From contig NZ_AP018558.1 of the NCBI RefSeq assembly GCF_003574215.1, positions 62,001 to 126,000 on the forward strand: 64,000 nt of DNA, written 5' to 3'. A program made the translations under genes and the position numbers. The first letter of the stretch is position 1, and each line of letters starts with the position of its first letter. Below are positions 52,958 through 61,323 of this stretch, piece after piece. The notes under the pieces were generated by a model that saw only the letters and a list, made by a program, of their open reading frames with translations, was not told where the DNA came from and made no database searches. The stretch is from Hydrogenophilus thermoluteolus. GTDB lineage: Bacteria; Pseudomonadota; Gammaproteobacteria; Burkholderiales; Rhodocyclaceae.

Positions 52958-53607
52958 CCCTACGCGACGAAACCCACTACGCGGCGTGGTGGGGCAGAGT
53001 GCCGTACGAAGCGATGTGGCGGCGGATGCAGGCCTATACCGCGGCGTGTGACGACGCGAGCCCCGATTGGCTGTGGTGCGTCGAACACGATCCCGTCTAT
53101 ACCCTAGGGCTTGCGGGCCGCGAAACCCACCTCACCCCCGCGGCGCGCGCGAGCGGCACCCCGGTGGTGCGTTGCGATCGCGGCGGGCAAGTGACCTGGC
53201 ACGGTCCGGGACAGCTCGTGGTCTACACCCTCTGGGATCTGCGCCGCCGTGGTCTCACCGTTCGGGCGTTGGTGGCGCTCCTTGAGGAAGCGGTGATTCG
53301 CTTGCTTGCGGATCACGGGATTCGCGGCGAACGCAAACCGGGCGCGCCGGGGGTCTATGTCGACGGGGCGAAGATTGCGGCGTTGGGACTCAAAGTGCGT
53401 CACGGGCGGTGTTACCACGGCTTGAGCCTCAACGTTGCGAACGATCTGGAACCCTTTGCCCGCATCGATCCGTGTGGTTACCCCGGGTTGGCGGTGACGC
53501 GCACGGCCGATTGGGGGTGGAACCCGCCGCTCACTGCCGCGGCAGAGGCGCTTGCCGATTATCTGCCGCCGGGGAATTGGACGTGGTGTGCGCCGCCAGC
53601 GATCTGA
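52954..53607 (+). CDS. lipB: Octanoyl-ACP:protein octanoyltransferase LipB
   Basis: A 217-residue enzyme that moves octanoate from acyl carrier protein to lipoyl domains. RGGQVTWHGPGQLVVY, the active-site Lys140 in GAKIAALGLKVR, and the catalytic Cys174 in DPCGYPGLAVT are all present. The best start is GTG 52954, which overlaps the dacC stop as GTGA and begins the family-like sequence. Clustering of lipBA with dacC is common in beta- and gammaproteobacteria. Confidence 0.94.
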   Translation: MTLRDETHYAAWWGRVPYEAMWRRMQAYTAACDDASPDWLWCVEHDPVYTLGLAGRETHLTPAARASGTPVVRCDRGGQVTWHGPGQLVVYTLWDLRRRGLTVRALVALLEEAVIRLLADHGIRGERKPGAPGVYVDGAKIAALGLKVRHGRCYHGLSLNVANDLEPFARIDPCGYPGLAVTRTADWGWNPPLTAAAEALADYLPPGNWTWCAPPAI

Positions 53608-53646
53608 TAACCGCAGCGCGGCTTGATTCAGGAAAAGGAAGAGACG

Positions 53647-54648
53647 ATGGCTTTGCAACCCGGGGTGAAATTGCGCAGCGCCGAAAAGACGGCGCGCATT
53701 CCTGTGAAGATCGTGCCCAAACCGAAACTGGCGAAACCGGAGTGGATCCGAACGCGCTTACCGGCGGGGACGTCACTCGAACGGTTCCACCGAGTGAAGG
53801 AGATTTTGCGCGCGCAGGGGCTGCACACGGTGTGCGAAGAGGCTACTTGCCCGAACATCCACGAATGTTTCGGCAAGGGAACCGCCACCTTCATGATTCT
53901 TGGCGATATCTGTACCCGTCGCTGCCCTTTCTGTGACGTCGCGCACGGGCGACCGCTGCCACCCGACCCGCAAGAGCCGGAACGGCTGGCCCGCACGGTC
54001 GCGGCGTTGGGGCTGCGCTATGTGGTGATCACGAGCGTCGACCGGGACGACCTGCCCGATGGCGGTGCGGAACAGTTCGTGCGCTGCATCGCGGCGATTC
54101 GGGAAGCGAGCCCGGCCACGCGGATCGAAGTGCTGGTTCCCGATTTCCGCGGTCGGATGGATCGGGCACTCACGGCATTTGCCGCGGCGCTTCCCGACGT
54201 GATGAACCACAATCTGGAAACCGTTCCCCGTCTCTATCGCGCTGCGCGGCCCGGGGCCGATTACGCCCATTCCCTGCGTCTGTTGGCCGAATTCAAGGCG
54301 CGTTACCCCAACGTGGTCACCAAGTCGGGGTTGATGGTAGGGCTAGGCGAAACCGACGAAGAGATCCTAGCGGTGATGCGGGACCTGCGTGCGCACGACT
54401 GTGAGATGCTCACGATCGGCCAATACCTGCAACCCTCTGCGGCCCATCTGCCCGTCGAGCGTTTCGTCGCGCCCGAGACCTTTGCCGCCTTTGAACGCGA
54501 GGCGCTCGCGATGGGCTTCATGCACGCTGCGTGCGGCCCAATGGTGCGCTCCTCCTATTGGGCGGACCGGCAAGCGGAAGCGGCGGGGGTGGTGGCTACC
54601 GCTGCGCAGACACCCGTGGGCGAGCCGATCACGAATTCCGGAGGGTGA
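53647..54648 (+). CDS. lipA: Lipoyl synthase LipA
   Basis: A 333-residue radical-SAM enzyme that inserts two sulfurs into protein-bound octanoate. The auxiliary cluster Cys residues are C63, C68 and C74 (VCEEATCPNIHEC), and the radical-SAM cluster is C89, C93, C96 (CTRRCPFC). The C-terminal PMVRSSYWAD carries the conserved Ser that ligates the auxiliary cluster. ATG 53647 follows a GGAAGAG site. The substrate is made by LipB from the gene just upstream. Confidence 0.97.
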   Translation: MALQPGVKLRSAEKTARIPVKIVPKPKLAKPEWIRTRLPAGTSLERFHRVKEILRAQGLHTVCEEATCPNIHECFGKGTATFMILGDICTRRCPFCDVAHGRPLPPDPQEPERLARTVAALGLRYVVITSVDRDDLPDGGAEQFVRCIAAIREASPATRIEVLVPDFRGRMDRALTAFAAALPDVMNHNLETVPRLYRAARPGADYAHSLRLLAEFKARYPNVVTKSGLMVGLGETDEEILAVMRDLRAHDCEMLTIGQYLQPSAAHLPVERFVAPETFAAFEREALAMGFMHAACGPMVRSSYWADRQAEAAGVVATAAQTPVGEPITNSGG

Positions 54649-54654
54649 CGCGCG

Positions 54655-56655
54655 GTGCGGCTCGACGGGCTCAATCCGGCCCAGCAGGAGGCCGTCCGGT
54701 ATCTCGACGGACCGTGTCTGGTGCTTGCGGGCGCGGGCAGCGGCAAGACGCGGGTGATCACCCACAAGATTGCCTATTTGATCGAGACGGCCGGGTTCGC
54801 GCCGCGCCACATCGCTGCGATTACCTTCACCAACAAAGCGGCGCGGGAAATGCAGGAGCGGGTGTCCAGCCTTCTGGGCGGTCGGGCACCTTCGGGACTG
54901 ACCGTCTGCACCTTTCACGCGCTCGGGGTGCAAATCCTGCGTGCGGAGAGCGCACGGCTTGCGTTGAAACCGCGCTTTTCGATCCTGGACCCGACCGACG
55001 TGCGCACCCTTCTGGCCGAACTGGTGAAAGAGGCCGACCGCGGGTGGCTGCAAGCGCTGCAGGGGCAAATCTCGCAGTGGAAGAACCAAGGCGTTTTGCC
55101 CGACGCCGCGGAGGCAGTGGCCAACGACGAACTCACCTCGCAGGCGGCGCGCGTCTATCGCGACTACGAACGGGCACTGGCGGCGTATCATGCGGTCGAT
55201 TTCGACGATCTCATCTTGAAACCCCTGTTGCTCTTCGAACGCGACCCAGAGGCGCGCGAAGCGTGGCAACGGCGGCTGCGCTATCTGCTGGTCGACGAGT
55301 ACCAGGATACCAACCGCACCCAGTATCGGTTGTTGCGCGCGCTCGCTGGCGTGCGCGGCGCCTTCACCGCGGTGGGCGACGACGACCAGGCGATCTACGC
55401 GTGGCGCGGCGCCGACGTCGAGAACTTGCGCCTGTTGCAAACCGACTACCCGCAGCTCAAGGTGATCAAGCTGGAGCAGAACTACCGCAGCACCCGCACG
55501 ATCCTCAACGCCGCGAACACGCTGATCGCGAACAACGACAAACTCTTCGTGAAACGGCTCTGGTCGTTGCACGGGGTGGGCAGTCCGATCGTGGTCCGCC
55601 CGTGTCGCGACCCCGAAGCCGAAGCAGAGTGGGTGGTGGCAACGCTCGACGCGAAGCGTTTCGAGCTCGGCGCGAAATGGTCCGACTTCGCGATCCTCTA
55701 CCGCGGCAACCACCAGGCGCGCCTCTTCGAGCAGGCGCTCCGGGCCCACCGGATTCCCTATGTGATTTCGGGCGGAGGATCGTTCTTCGACCGGACCGAA
55801 ATCCGCGACGCGATGGCCTATTTGCGGCTGCTGGTGAACGAGGACGACGATCCGGCGTTCGTGCGGGCGATCACCACGCCGCGCCGTGGCGTCGGGGCAA
55901 CGAGCTTGGAAGCGCTTTCCCGTTATGCGGGCGCGCGCCATTTGAGCCTCTTTGCCGCGCTCTTTGAGACCGGTGCCGAGGCGCATGTGCCTGCAGCGCC
56001 GCTTGCGGCGATGCGCGAATTCGCGGCGTTCCTCAACCGTTTTCGCTACCGGGCCGAACGCGAACCTGCGGGTCGGGTGGCACGGGAGCTCTTTGCCGCG
56101 GTCGGTCTCGACGACCACTATTTGACCACGATGGAACCCCGCGAAGCGGAACAGCGCACCCGTTCGCTCGACGAGTTTCTGGGTTGGATCGAGCGGCGCG
56201 GCGAAGCGGACGGCACCGATCTTTTGAACATCGTGCAGACGATCACGCTGATTGCGCGGCTCGAGCGCGACGACGAAACGCCCGACGCGGTGCAACTGGC
56301 GACGCTGCACGCCGCAAAGGGGTTGGAGTTCCCCCACGTCTTTCTGGTGGGGGTGGAAGAAGGGCTGTTGCCGCACCAGTCGAGCATCGACGCCGGAGAC
56401 ATCGAAGAGGAGCGGCGCCTGATGTACGTCGGGATCACGCGCGCGCAGCGCTCGCTCACGATCACCTACTGCGAAAAACGACGCGACGGTAAAGAGTGGC
56501 GCAGCGTCGAGCCCTCACGCTTCATCGCTGAGATGGGGAGCGACGGCGTGACCGTGAAAGGTCGCGATCACCCCGTACCGAAAGAAGAGGCGAAAGCGCG
56601 GCTTGCGCAATTGCGGGCGCTGTTGGAACGGGCGCCCGCAGTTGCCGACGAGTAG
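54655..56655 (+). CDS. rep: Rep/UvrD-family ATP-dependent DNA helicase
   Basis: A 666-residue superfamily 1A helicase, 3'-5'. LNPAQQEAV (Q motif), AGAGSGKT (Walker A, 25-32), ITFTNKAAREMQERV, VDEYQDTN, DDDQAIYAWRGA, LEQNYRST, TLHAAKGLEFPHVF and YVGITRAQ are all in order. It is closer to Rep (it lacks the extended UvrD C-terminus), so help for replication forks meeting proteins or transcription is likely. The start is GTG 54655, six bases after lipA. Confidence 0.92.
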   Translation: MRLDGLNPAQQEAVRYLDGPCLVLAGAGSGKTRVITHKIAYLIETAGFAPRHIAAITFTNKAAREMQERVSSLLGGRAPSGLTVCTFHALGVQILRAESARLALKPRFSILDPTDVRTLLAELVKEADRGWLQALQGQISQWKNQGVLPDAAEAVANDELTSQAARVYRDYERALAAYHAVDFDDLILKPLLLFERDPEAREAWQRRLRYLLVDEYQDTNRTQYRLLRALAGVRGAFTAVGDDDQAIYAWRGADVENLRLLQTDYPQLKVIKLEQNYRSTRTILNAANTLIANNDKLFVKRLWSLHGVGSPIVVRPCRDPEAEAEWVVATLDAKRFELGAKWSDFAILYRGNHQARLFEQALRAHRIPYVISGGGSFFDRTEIRDAMAYLRLLVNEDDDPAFVRAITTPRRGVGATSLEALSRYAGARHLSLFAALFETGAEAHVPAAPLAAMREFAAFLNRFRYRAEREPAGRVARELFAAVGLDDHYLTTMEPREAEQRTRSLDEFLGWIERRGEADGTDLLNIVQTITLIARLERDDETPDAVQLATLHAAKGLEFPHVFLVGVEEGLLPHQSSIDAGDIEEERRLMYVGITRAQRSLTITYCEKRRDGKEWRSVEPSRFIAEMGSDGVTVKGRDHPVPKEEAKARLAQLRALLERAPAVADE

Positions 56656-56683
56656 CGATTGGGAACGGGCAGGCGCAGTGCTC

Positions 56684-56705
56684 AGCCGCTAGCCCGCGAG
56701 CGGCT
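56684..56705. terminator. Hairpin between convergent rep and cytochrome c genes
   Basis: AGCCGCT (56684-56690) pairs perfectly with AGCGGCT (56699-56705) around an 8-base loop. It lies between two converging genes, where a bidirectional terminator is expected, but no T-run follows on either strand, so the assignment is tentative. Confidence 0.35.
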
Positions 56706-56764
56706 TCATGAGGTCACGTGCAGTATGGGTACTACCAGACGCGCGCCGTTTGCGCCGCGTGCCG

Positions 56765-57187
56765 TCACTCCACAGGCGGCGGCGTGAAGTTCGCGCCGGC
56801 CTGGTTGGCCAGATAGGCCACTGCACGCGCGATCTCGGCGTCGGTGAGGTCCGCGGCGCCCCCTTTGGGCGGCATCTGCCCGATCCCGTTCGTTGCGCTT
56901 TGGATGAGTGCGTCGAACCCTTTGGCGATGCGCGGCGCCCACGCTGCGGTATCGCCCGTTTTGGGGCTTCCGAGCGCCCCCACTTCGTGGCAGCTCTTAC
57001 AGACCGCCTGGTAGATCTGCTCGCCGGTGCGCTTGCCGGGTTCGACCGTTTGGAACTTGAGGTTGACCTGCGCAACCGGCAGGATCGCCGCGAGCGTGGC
57101 GTTTTCGTCAGGCTTCTGTTCCTGGGAACAGGCAACCGCCAGCGTGGTTGCGCCAACTGCCAGGAAAAGGCGTGCGATGCGATGCAT
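56765..57187 (-). CDS. Cytochrome c5-type lipoprotein
   Basis: A 140-residue small class I cytochrome c. The haem site is CKSCH (Cys63, Cys66, His67), with Met105 in GQMPPKGG as the likely sixth ligand. The signal sequence ends at LAVAC with Cys20, which looks like a lipobox, so the protein may be a membrane-anchored periplasmic electron carrier. ATG 57187 is preferred; an in-frame ATG at 57226 would precede the signal peptide unnaturally. A perfect TATAAT is found upstream at 57234-57229. Partner oxidases cannot be inferred. Confidence 0.9.
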   Translation of the reverse strand: MHRIARLFLAVGATTLAVACSQEQKPDENATLAAILPVAQVNLKFQTVEPGKRTGEQIYQAVCKSCHEVGALGSPKTGDTAAWAPRIAKGFDALIQSATNGIGQMPPKGGAADLTDAEIARAVAYLANQAGANFTPPPVE

Positions 57188-57228
57188 GGTATCGTCCTTG
57201 ATACGGGAAATGACAATTGGATGCATCG

Positions 57229-57234
57229 ATTATA
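57229..57234 (-). promoter_or_regulatory. -10 element for the cytochrome c gene
   Basis: TATAAT lies on the minus strand at 57234-57229. The -35 region 17 bases upstream (GGCAAG) is poor. The leader to ATG 57187 would be about 35 bases. Confidence 0.5.
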
Positions 57235-57264
57235 ACGCAGGGCAGATGCGTCTTGCCGAATCTG

Positions 57265-57273
57265 TGCTATCAT
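57265..57273 (+). promoter_or_regulatory. Extended -10 promoter of tRNA-Arg
   Basis: TGCTATCAT fits the extended -10 pattern TGN-TATCAT. Transcription would start near 57280, about 14 bases before the mature tRNA 5' end. It is divergent from the cytochrome c promoter. Confidence 0.55.
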
Positions 57274-57293
57274 GCGCGCTTCACGCAGTACAG

Positions 57294-57369
57294 GCGCCCG
57301 TAGCTCAGTGGATAGAGCGTTGGCCTCCGAAGCCAAAGGTCGCAGGTTCGATTCCTGCCGGGCGCGCCA
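57294..57369 (+). tRNA. tRNA-Arg (anticodon CCG)
   Basis: A complete 76-base cloverleaf. The acceptor stem pairs GCGCCCG (57294-57300) with CGGGCGC (57359-57365), then G and an encoded CCA (57367-57369). The D arm (GCTCAGTGGATAGAGC), anticodon stem around TTGGCCTCCGAAGCCAA with CCG in the loop, and T arm with GGTTCGATTCC are all canonical. It reads CGG codons. The ubiX coding region begins only five bases after the CCA. Confidence 0.98.
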
Positions 57370-57373
57370 TCGT

Positions 57374-57943
57374 TTGATTGTTGCCGTGACTGGCGCTTCC
57401 GGTGCGATCCTCGCGGAGCGGTTCCTGCTGCGCGCGCGGGAAGTGGCCGAAATCGAACTGCACCTGATCCTGTCGCCCGCAGCGCTCCTCACGGCACAAC
57501 TGGAACTGGGCAAAAAGCGCCGCGACTGGACCACGCTTGCCGACACCATCTATCGCCACGACGATCTCGCCGCACCGCTTGCGAGCGGCTCTTTTCCCAC
57601 AGCGGGCATGGTAATCATCCCCTGCAGCATGAAGACGCTTGCCGCGGTGGCGCACGGTTTTTCCGACAACCTCATTACGCGCGCCGCCGAAGTAACGCTC
57701 AAAGAGCGGCGGCGTCTGGTGCTCGCGGTGCGCGAAACGCCGCTTTCGCTCGTGCATCTGCGCAACATGATGCTTGCCACCGAAGCGGGCGCAGTGGTGA
57801 TGCCCCCGGTGCCGGCCTTTTACGCGGGGGTGACGACGATCGAAGCCGCAGCCGACCAGTTCGCGTGTCGGGTGCTCGACCTTCTGGGGTGGTCCCATCC
57901 GAATGCAGTGCGGTGGTCGGGGGGGGACGAGCTAGGGGTGTGA
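57374..57943 (+). CDS. ubiX: UbiX flavin prenyltransferase
   Basis: A 189-residue enzyme that joins FMN and dimethylallyl phosphate to give the prenylated FMN cofactor needed by the UbiD decarboxylase. IVAVTGASGAILAERFL is the N-terminal phosphate-binding motif, VIIPCSMKTLAAVAHGFSDNLITRAAEVTLKERRRLVLAVRETPLSLVHLRNM contains the FMN and catalytic region (landmarks PCSMKTLA and RETPLSLVH), and VMPPVPAFY is present. The best start is TTG at 57374, where UbiX homology begins. It is five bases after the tRNA CCA end and has no ribosome site, since the only upstream sequence is the tRNA itself. Its end overlaps the convergent GGDEF-EAL gene by 12 bases. Confidence 0.88.
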   Translation: MIVAVTGASGAILAERFLLRAREVAEIELHLILSPAALLTAQLELGKKRRDWTTLADTIYRHDDLAAPLASGSFPTAGMVIIPCSMKTLAAVAHGFSDNLITRAAEVTLKERRRLVLAVRETPLSLVHLRNMMLATEAGAVVMPPVPAFYAGVTTIEAAADQFACRVLDLLGWSHPNAVRWSGGDELGV

Positions 57944-60364
57944 CAGCGCTGTCCCGGCGCTGTTGCGGCACTGCGGCGGTGTCGGGGTCGGTTTGCCCAG
58001 ATGGTACCCTTGCGCCGCATCGATTCCCAACCGCTTGAGCAGATCGAGCGTCTCTTGATCTTCGACGAATTCCGCGACCGTGGTTTTGCCCAGCCCACGT
58101 GCCACTTCGGCAATCGCACGCACGATCAGGCGGTTGCTTTCGTCCTGCGTGAGATCGCGAATGAATTGCCCGTCGATTTTGACGACATCGGCCGGGATGT
58201 ATTTGAGATAGCTGAAGGAGCTGAAACCGGTACCGAAATCGTCGAGGCAGAGCGCCGCACCGAGTTTATGCACCAGATGGGCAAAGCGGATCGCCTCTTG
58301 GAGGTCGCCGATCGCTGCGGTTTCGGTGATCTCAAAGAGCAGTCGCCGGGCGTGCGGCGGGGCTTGGTGCCATCGGTTTTCCAGCCACATCGCAAACCCG
58401 GGGTCGGAGAGCGTGCGGCCCGAAAGGTTCACTGCGATGCGTGGCGCGTCGCGGTGCTCGCTGAGTGTTCGTAATGCGTGTTCGATCACCCAGCGATCGA
58501 TCTCGCGAATTTTTCCACTCTTTTCGGCAGCGGGGATGAAATGGGTCGGGGAAACCAGACGCGTGGGGTCTTCGGGGTCGCGCATGCGAATGAGCGCTTC
58601 GACGTGGGTCAGCGTTCCGTCCAGACGAAACACCCCCTGATAATGGAGCTCGAACAACCCTTCGGCAAGTGCCTGTTCGATCCGCTGGTTCCAGTTGAGT
58701 TGGGTGGGGCTTCCTGCTGCGAAGGCGTCGGTGCTGTAGCACCGCCAGGTGTTGCGTCCCGCGTTTTTCGCCTGATACATCGCGATGTCGGCCGCGACGA
58801 CGAGCTCGTCTGGGTTGCTCCCATGTTCTGGGAACAGGGCAATGCCAAGGCTCACCGTGATCCCGATCCGCTGCCCGTCGAAGTCGAACGGAATGCGCGC
58901 CAGGGCGCGGATGATCCGCTCCGCAAGCTGCTGAGGTTCGCTGCGGTTTTGGTAGGCGGGCAACAAGATCGCGAATTCGTCGCCACCCAGCCGCCCGACG
59001 ATCTCGTTGCTGCGGGTGATCGCGGTGAGTTCGCTGGCGATGCGCGCCAGGAGCGCGTCGCCGGCGCGATGTCCGAAGGTGTCGTTGAGCTGTTTGAATT
59101 CGTCGATGTCAAAGAGCAGGAGCGCGGCTGTACGACGTTGGCGGAGCGCTTCGTTGAGTTTCTCTTCCAGCAGTTCGGCAAACCGTCGCCGGTTGTAAAG
59201 TCCGGTGAGTCCATCCCGTTCGGCCAGATAGATGAGCTGTTCGGCAGAGCGGCGTTCGCGGGTGATGTCCTCATAGAGCCAGAGGCGACCGATCAACCGT
59301 TGGTGGCTGTCGCGCACCGGGAAACAGAGTTGCAGCAGGATGCGTCCGTCGATGAGGTGGATCTCGGTGCTGTCGGAGATCTCTTGCGTACCGGGTACCG
59401 TGAGGAGCAATTGGGAGAAGTGGTCCGGTTCGGCGCAGAGGGTGTCGCTGAGCCGCATTACGTCCCGCGCGTTCTGTCCCACGAGCGATGCTTCGGCAGG
59501 GATGTGCCAGAGACGCCGCAGCGCGCTGTTGGCGAAGACCACGCGGTCGGAGGTATCGACCAGCAAAACACCGAGACGCATCGCTTCGAGTAGTGCCGTG
59601 AGTTGCGCATGCTCGGCTTCGAGGGTGTCGAGCGTCGCTTCGGTTTCGCGCTCGGCAATGGTCAATGCCGTCAGGCGTTCGGCCAGTTCGTCGGCCATGC
59701 GGTTGAACGCGTTGCCCAGGCGCGCGATTTCGTCGTGCGTGCCTTCGGGGGCTCGGATACGGAGGTTCCCTGCGGCAATCTGTTCCGCAGTACGCTCGAT
59801 TGCGCCCAAGCGTTTCGCGACGCGAAAGAAAAAGCCGAGATAGAGCGCGAACGTAAGTAGCGTCGTACCCCCGATCACGAGGATTCCCGTTTCGGCGAAG
59901 CGATCGATCAGACCGATGAGGGGTTGGGGCGAGTACCCTACCTGCACGGCACCACTGATGAGCGGCAGGCGGACGTCGAAACGGTTCGGCAACCTCGTTT
60001 CGGCCGCAGAGAGTGCTGCTAGGGTTTTCCCGTCAGGAAGCGACGTTTCGGCAGATGCGCCCACGAGCACCAAGCGTTCGTCCGCGCCGTCGAAGATCGC
60101 CAAATAGGCGATTTCGCCGTTTTGAACCAATGCTTCGGCAATCTCACGCAGCGTGGGGATGTCGCGCTCCAGGAGCGGACCTTGGAGTGCCGCGGCCAGT
60201 TCGAGTTGGAGGGTGTGCAGCCGTTGCAACGCCAACGTGTTCGCGGCGCTTTGCGCTTCACGCCAAAAAAAAGCGCCGAATGCGGCAAAGAGCAGCAGCT
60301 GCACGAGGAGGAGCCACGGAACCCAGCGGCTGAAGAGCGAACGACGAAAGATCGGTAGGTTCAT
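57932..60364 (-). CDS. Membrane GGDEF-EAL c-di-GMP enzyme with HAMP and PAS domains
   Basis: An 810-residue inner-membrane signalling protein. TM1 (about 14-34), a 120-residue periplasmic domain and TM2 (about 159-181) are followed by HAMP, PAS (about 255-370), GGDEF and EAL domains. The active-site motif GGDEF is intact at 460-464, while the inhibitory site upstream reads RSNE rather than RxxD. The EAL domain keeps Glu589 and VNLSG, FEITET, CLDDFGTGFSSF, VKIDG, AEFVED and AQGYHLGKP, so it may both make and break c-di-GMP. The start ATG 60364 overlaps the stop of the PhnD-type gene, so the binding protein is the probable sensor input. It converges on ubiX. Confidence 0.93.
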   Translation of the reverse strand: MNLPIFRRSLFSRWVPWLLLVQLLLFAAFGAFFWREAQSAANTLALQRLHTLQLELAAALQGPLLERDIPTLREIAEALVQNGEIAYLAIFDGADERLVLVGASAETSLPDGKTLAALSAAETRLPNRFDVRLPLISGAVQVGYSPQPLIGLIDRFAETGILVIGGTTLLTFALYLGFFFRVAKRLGAIERTAEQIAAGNLRIRAPEGTHDEIARLGNAFNRMADELAERLTALTIAERETEATLDTLEAEHAQLTALLEAMRLGVLLVDTSDRVVFANSALRRLWHIPAEASLVGQNARDVMRLSDTLCAEPDHFSQLLLTVPGTQEISDSTEIHLIDGRILLQLCFPVRDSHQRLIGRLWLYEDITRERRSAEQLIYLAERDGLTGLYNRRRFAELLEEKLNEALRQRRTAALLLFDIDEFKQLNDTFGHRAGDALLARIASELTAITRSNEIVGRLGGDEFAILLPAYQNRSEPQQLAERIIRALARIPFDFDGQRIGITVSLGIALFPEHGSNPDELVVAADIAMYQAKNAGRNTWRCYSTDAFAAGSPTQLNWNQRIEQALAEGLFELHYQGVFRLDGTLTHVEALIRMRDPEDPTRLVSPTHFIPAAEKSGKIREIDRWVIEHALRTLSEHRDAPRIAVNLSGRTLSDPGFAMWLENRWHQAPPHARRLLFEITETAAIGDLQEAIRFAHLVHKLGAALCLDDFGTGFSSFSYLKYIPADVVKIDGQFIRDLTQDESNRLIVRAIAEVARGLGKTTVAEFVEDQETLDLLKRLGIDAAQGYHLGKPTPTPPQCRNSAGTALSHP

Positions 60365-61257
60365 GCGTGCCCGCCAGCGACGAGTTGATCGAAATCGGCG
60401 ACGAACGGGTCGAGCGCGTCCCAGTCCGCGTCGGTGATGGGTTGCAAGGTGCCGTGCCCCAGCCGCGCGAAGACTGCTTGCCCTTCCTGTGCGCTCCAGG
60501 CAAGGAGCGCACGGCGTAACTGCGCGAGGCGGGATTCGCCCAAACGGCGGTGGGCGAGATAGAGGAGCGGTGGCGATGGCGGAAAGCGATACAGGATGCG
60601 GTAACGGTCTGCCGCCAAGTTGAGCTGCGTGATCGCGGTGACCGAAACGACGGCAGCGTCGGCAAGACCTTGTTGGAGATGGGCGAACGAGTTCGCATGG
60701 CTGCCCGTGGGTTCGAGATAGAGATCCCGCCCGATTACCCATCCTTGCTCGCGAAAGAGGCGACGTGCCGCCAACGTGAGGTTGGCCCACGGGTCACTGG
60801 TCGCGATTTTCCGTCCCTTGAGGTCGGAGAGGGTGCGAATCGGGCTTTGCGGCAACACGATGAGAAGCGGCTCCAACGGGGTCGAGGGGCGAGCCAGTCC
60901 CACCATGCCGTGGCGTTGCTGCGCGATGCGACCGAAGTAGGGGCTGGTGGCGATGAAGTCGTACTCACCGCCCGCGGTGCGGGCGAAGTGCGCCCGATAG
61001 TCGGGCGCCGATTCGAGCGTCACGGGTTGCGCCAAGGTCGCGGCGAACCAGGCGCGGATCGGTTCGTAGAGTTGGGCGAGTTTGCGCGCGGAAAGGTAGG
61101 GTACGACACCAAAAACCAGGGGTGGGTCGGACGAGCGCGAACGCACCGGAAAGGGTGCCGTGGCCGTGGTCACGAACAGTGCACCCAGCGCGCGCAGGAG
61201 GTTGCGGCGGGGCCGGAGGGGAGTGGATGCAGTCGTCGGTTCGCGAACAGTGGCCAT
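60361..61257 (-). CDS. PhnD-type periplasmic binding protein
   Basis: A 298-residue phosphate/phosphite/phosphonate-type solute-binding protein. The N-terminal RPRRNLLRALGALF resembles a Tat or Sec signal. The binding fold follows (LVFGVVPYLSARKLAQLYEPIRAWF, EYDFIATSPYF, LSDLKGRKIATSDPWANL). There is no ABC permease or ATPase gene beside it. It overlaps by four bases with the GGDEF-EAL gene, so it probably acts as a ligand-sensing partner of that protein's periplasmic domain. The ligand is unknown; phosphonate is only the family default. Confidence 0.85.
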   Translation of the reverse strand: MATVREPTTASTPLRPRRNLLRALGALFVTTATAPFPVRSRSSDPPLVFGVVPYLSARKLAQLYEPIRAWFAATLAQPVTLESAPDYRAHFARTAGGEYDFIATSPYFGRIAQQRHGMVGLARPSTPLEPLLIVLPQSPIRTLSDLKGRKIATSDPWANLTLAARRLFREQGWVIGRDLYLEPTGSHANSFAHLQQGLADAAVVSVTAITQLNLAADRYRILYRFPPSPPLLYLAHRRLGESRLAQLRRALLAWSAQEGQAVFARLGHGTLQPITDADWDALDPFVADFDQLVAGGHA

Positions 61258-61323
61258 GGGTAGCCCCTTTCGTGCGGAGCATCGACGGTGCGATTCTAGC
61301 ACCAACTGGGTGGTTCCATTTGC

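Noticed and set aside
54367..56376. 669-codon open frame opposite lipA and rep
   Set aside because: No motif, and the opposite strand encodes two complete conserved enzymes.
57272..57373. UbiX starting upstream at 57272, inside the tRNA
   Set aside because: The encoded residues come from tRNA sequence and have no UbiX similarity.
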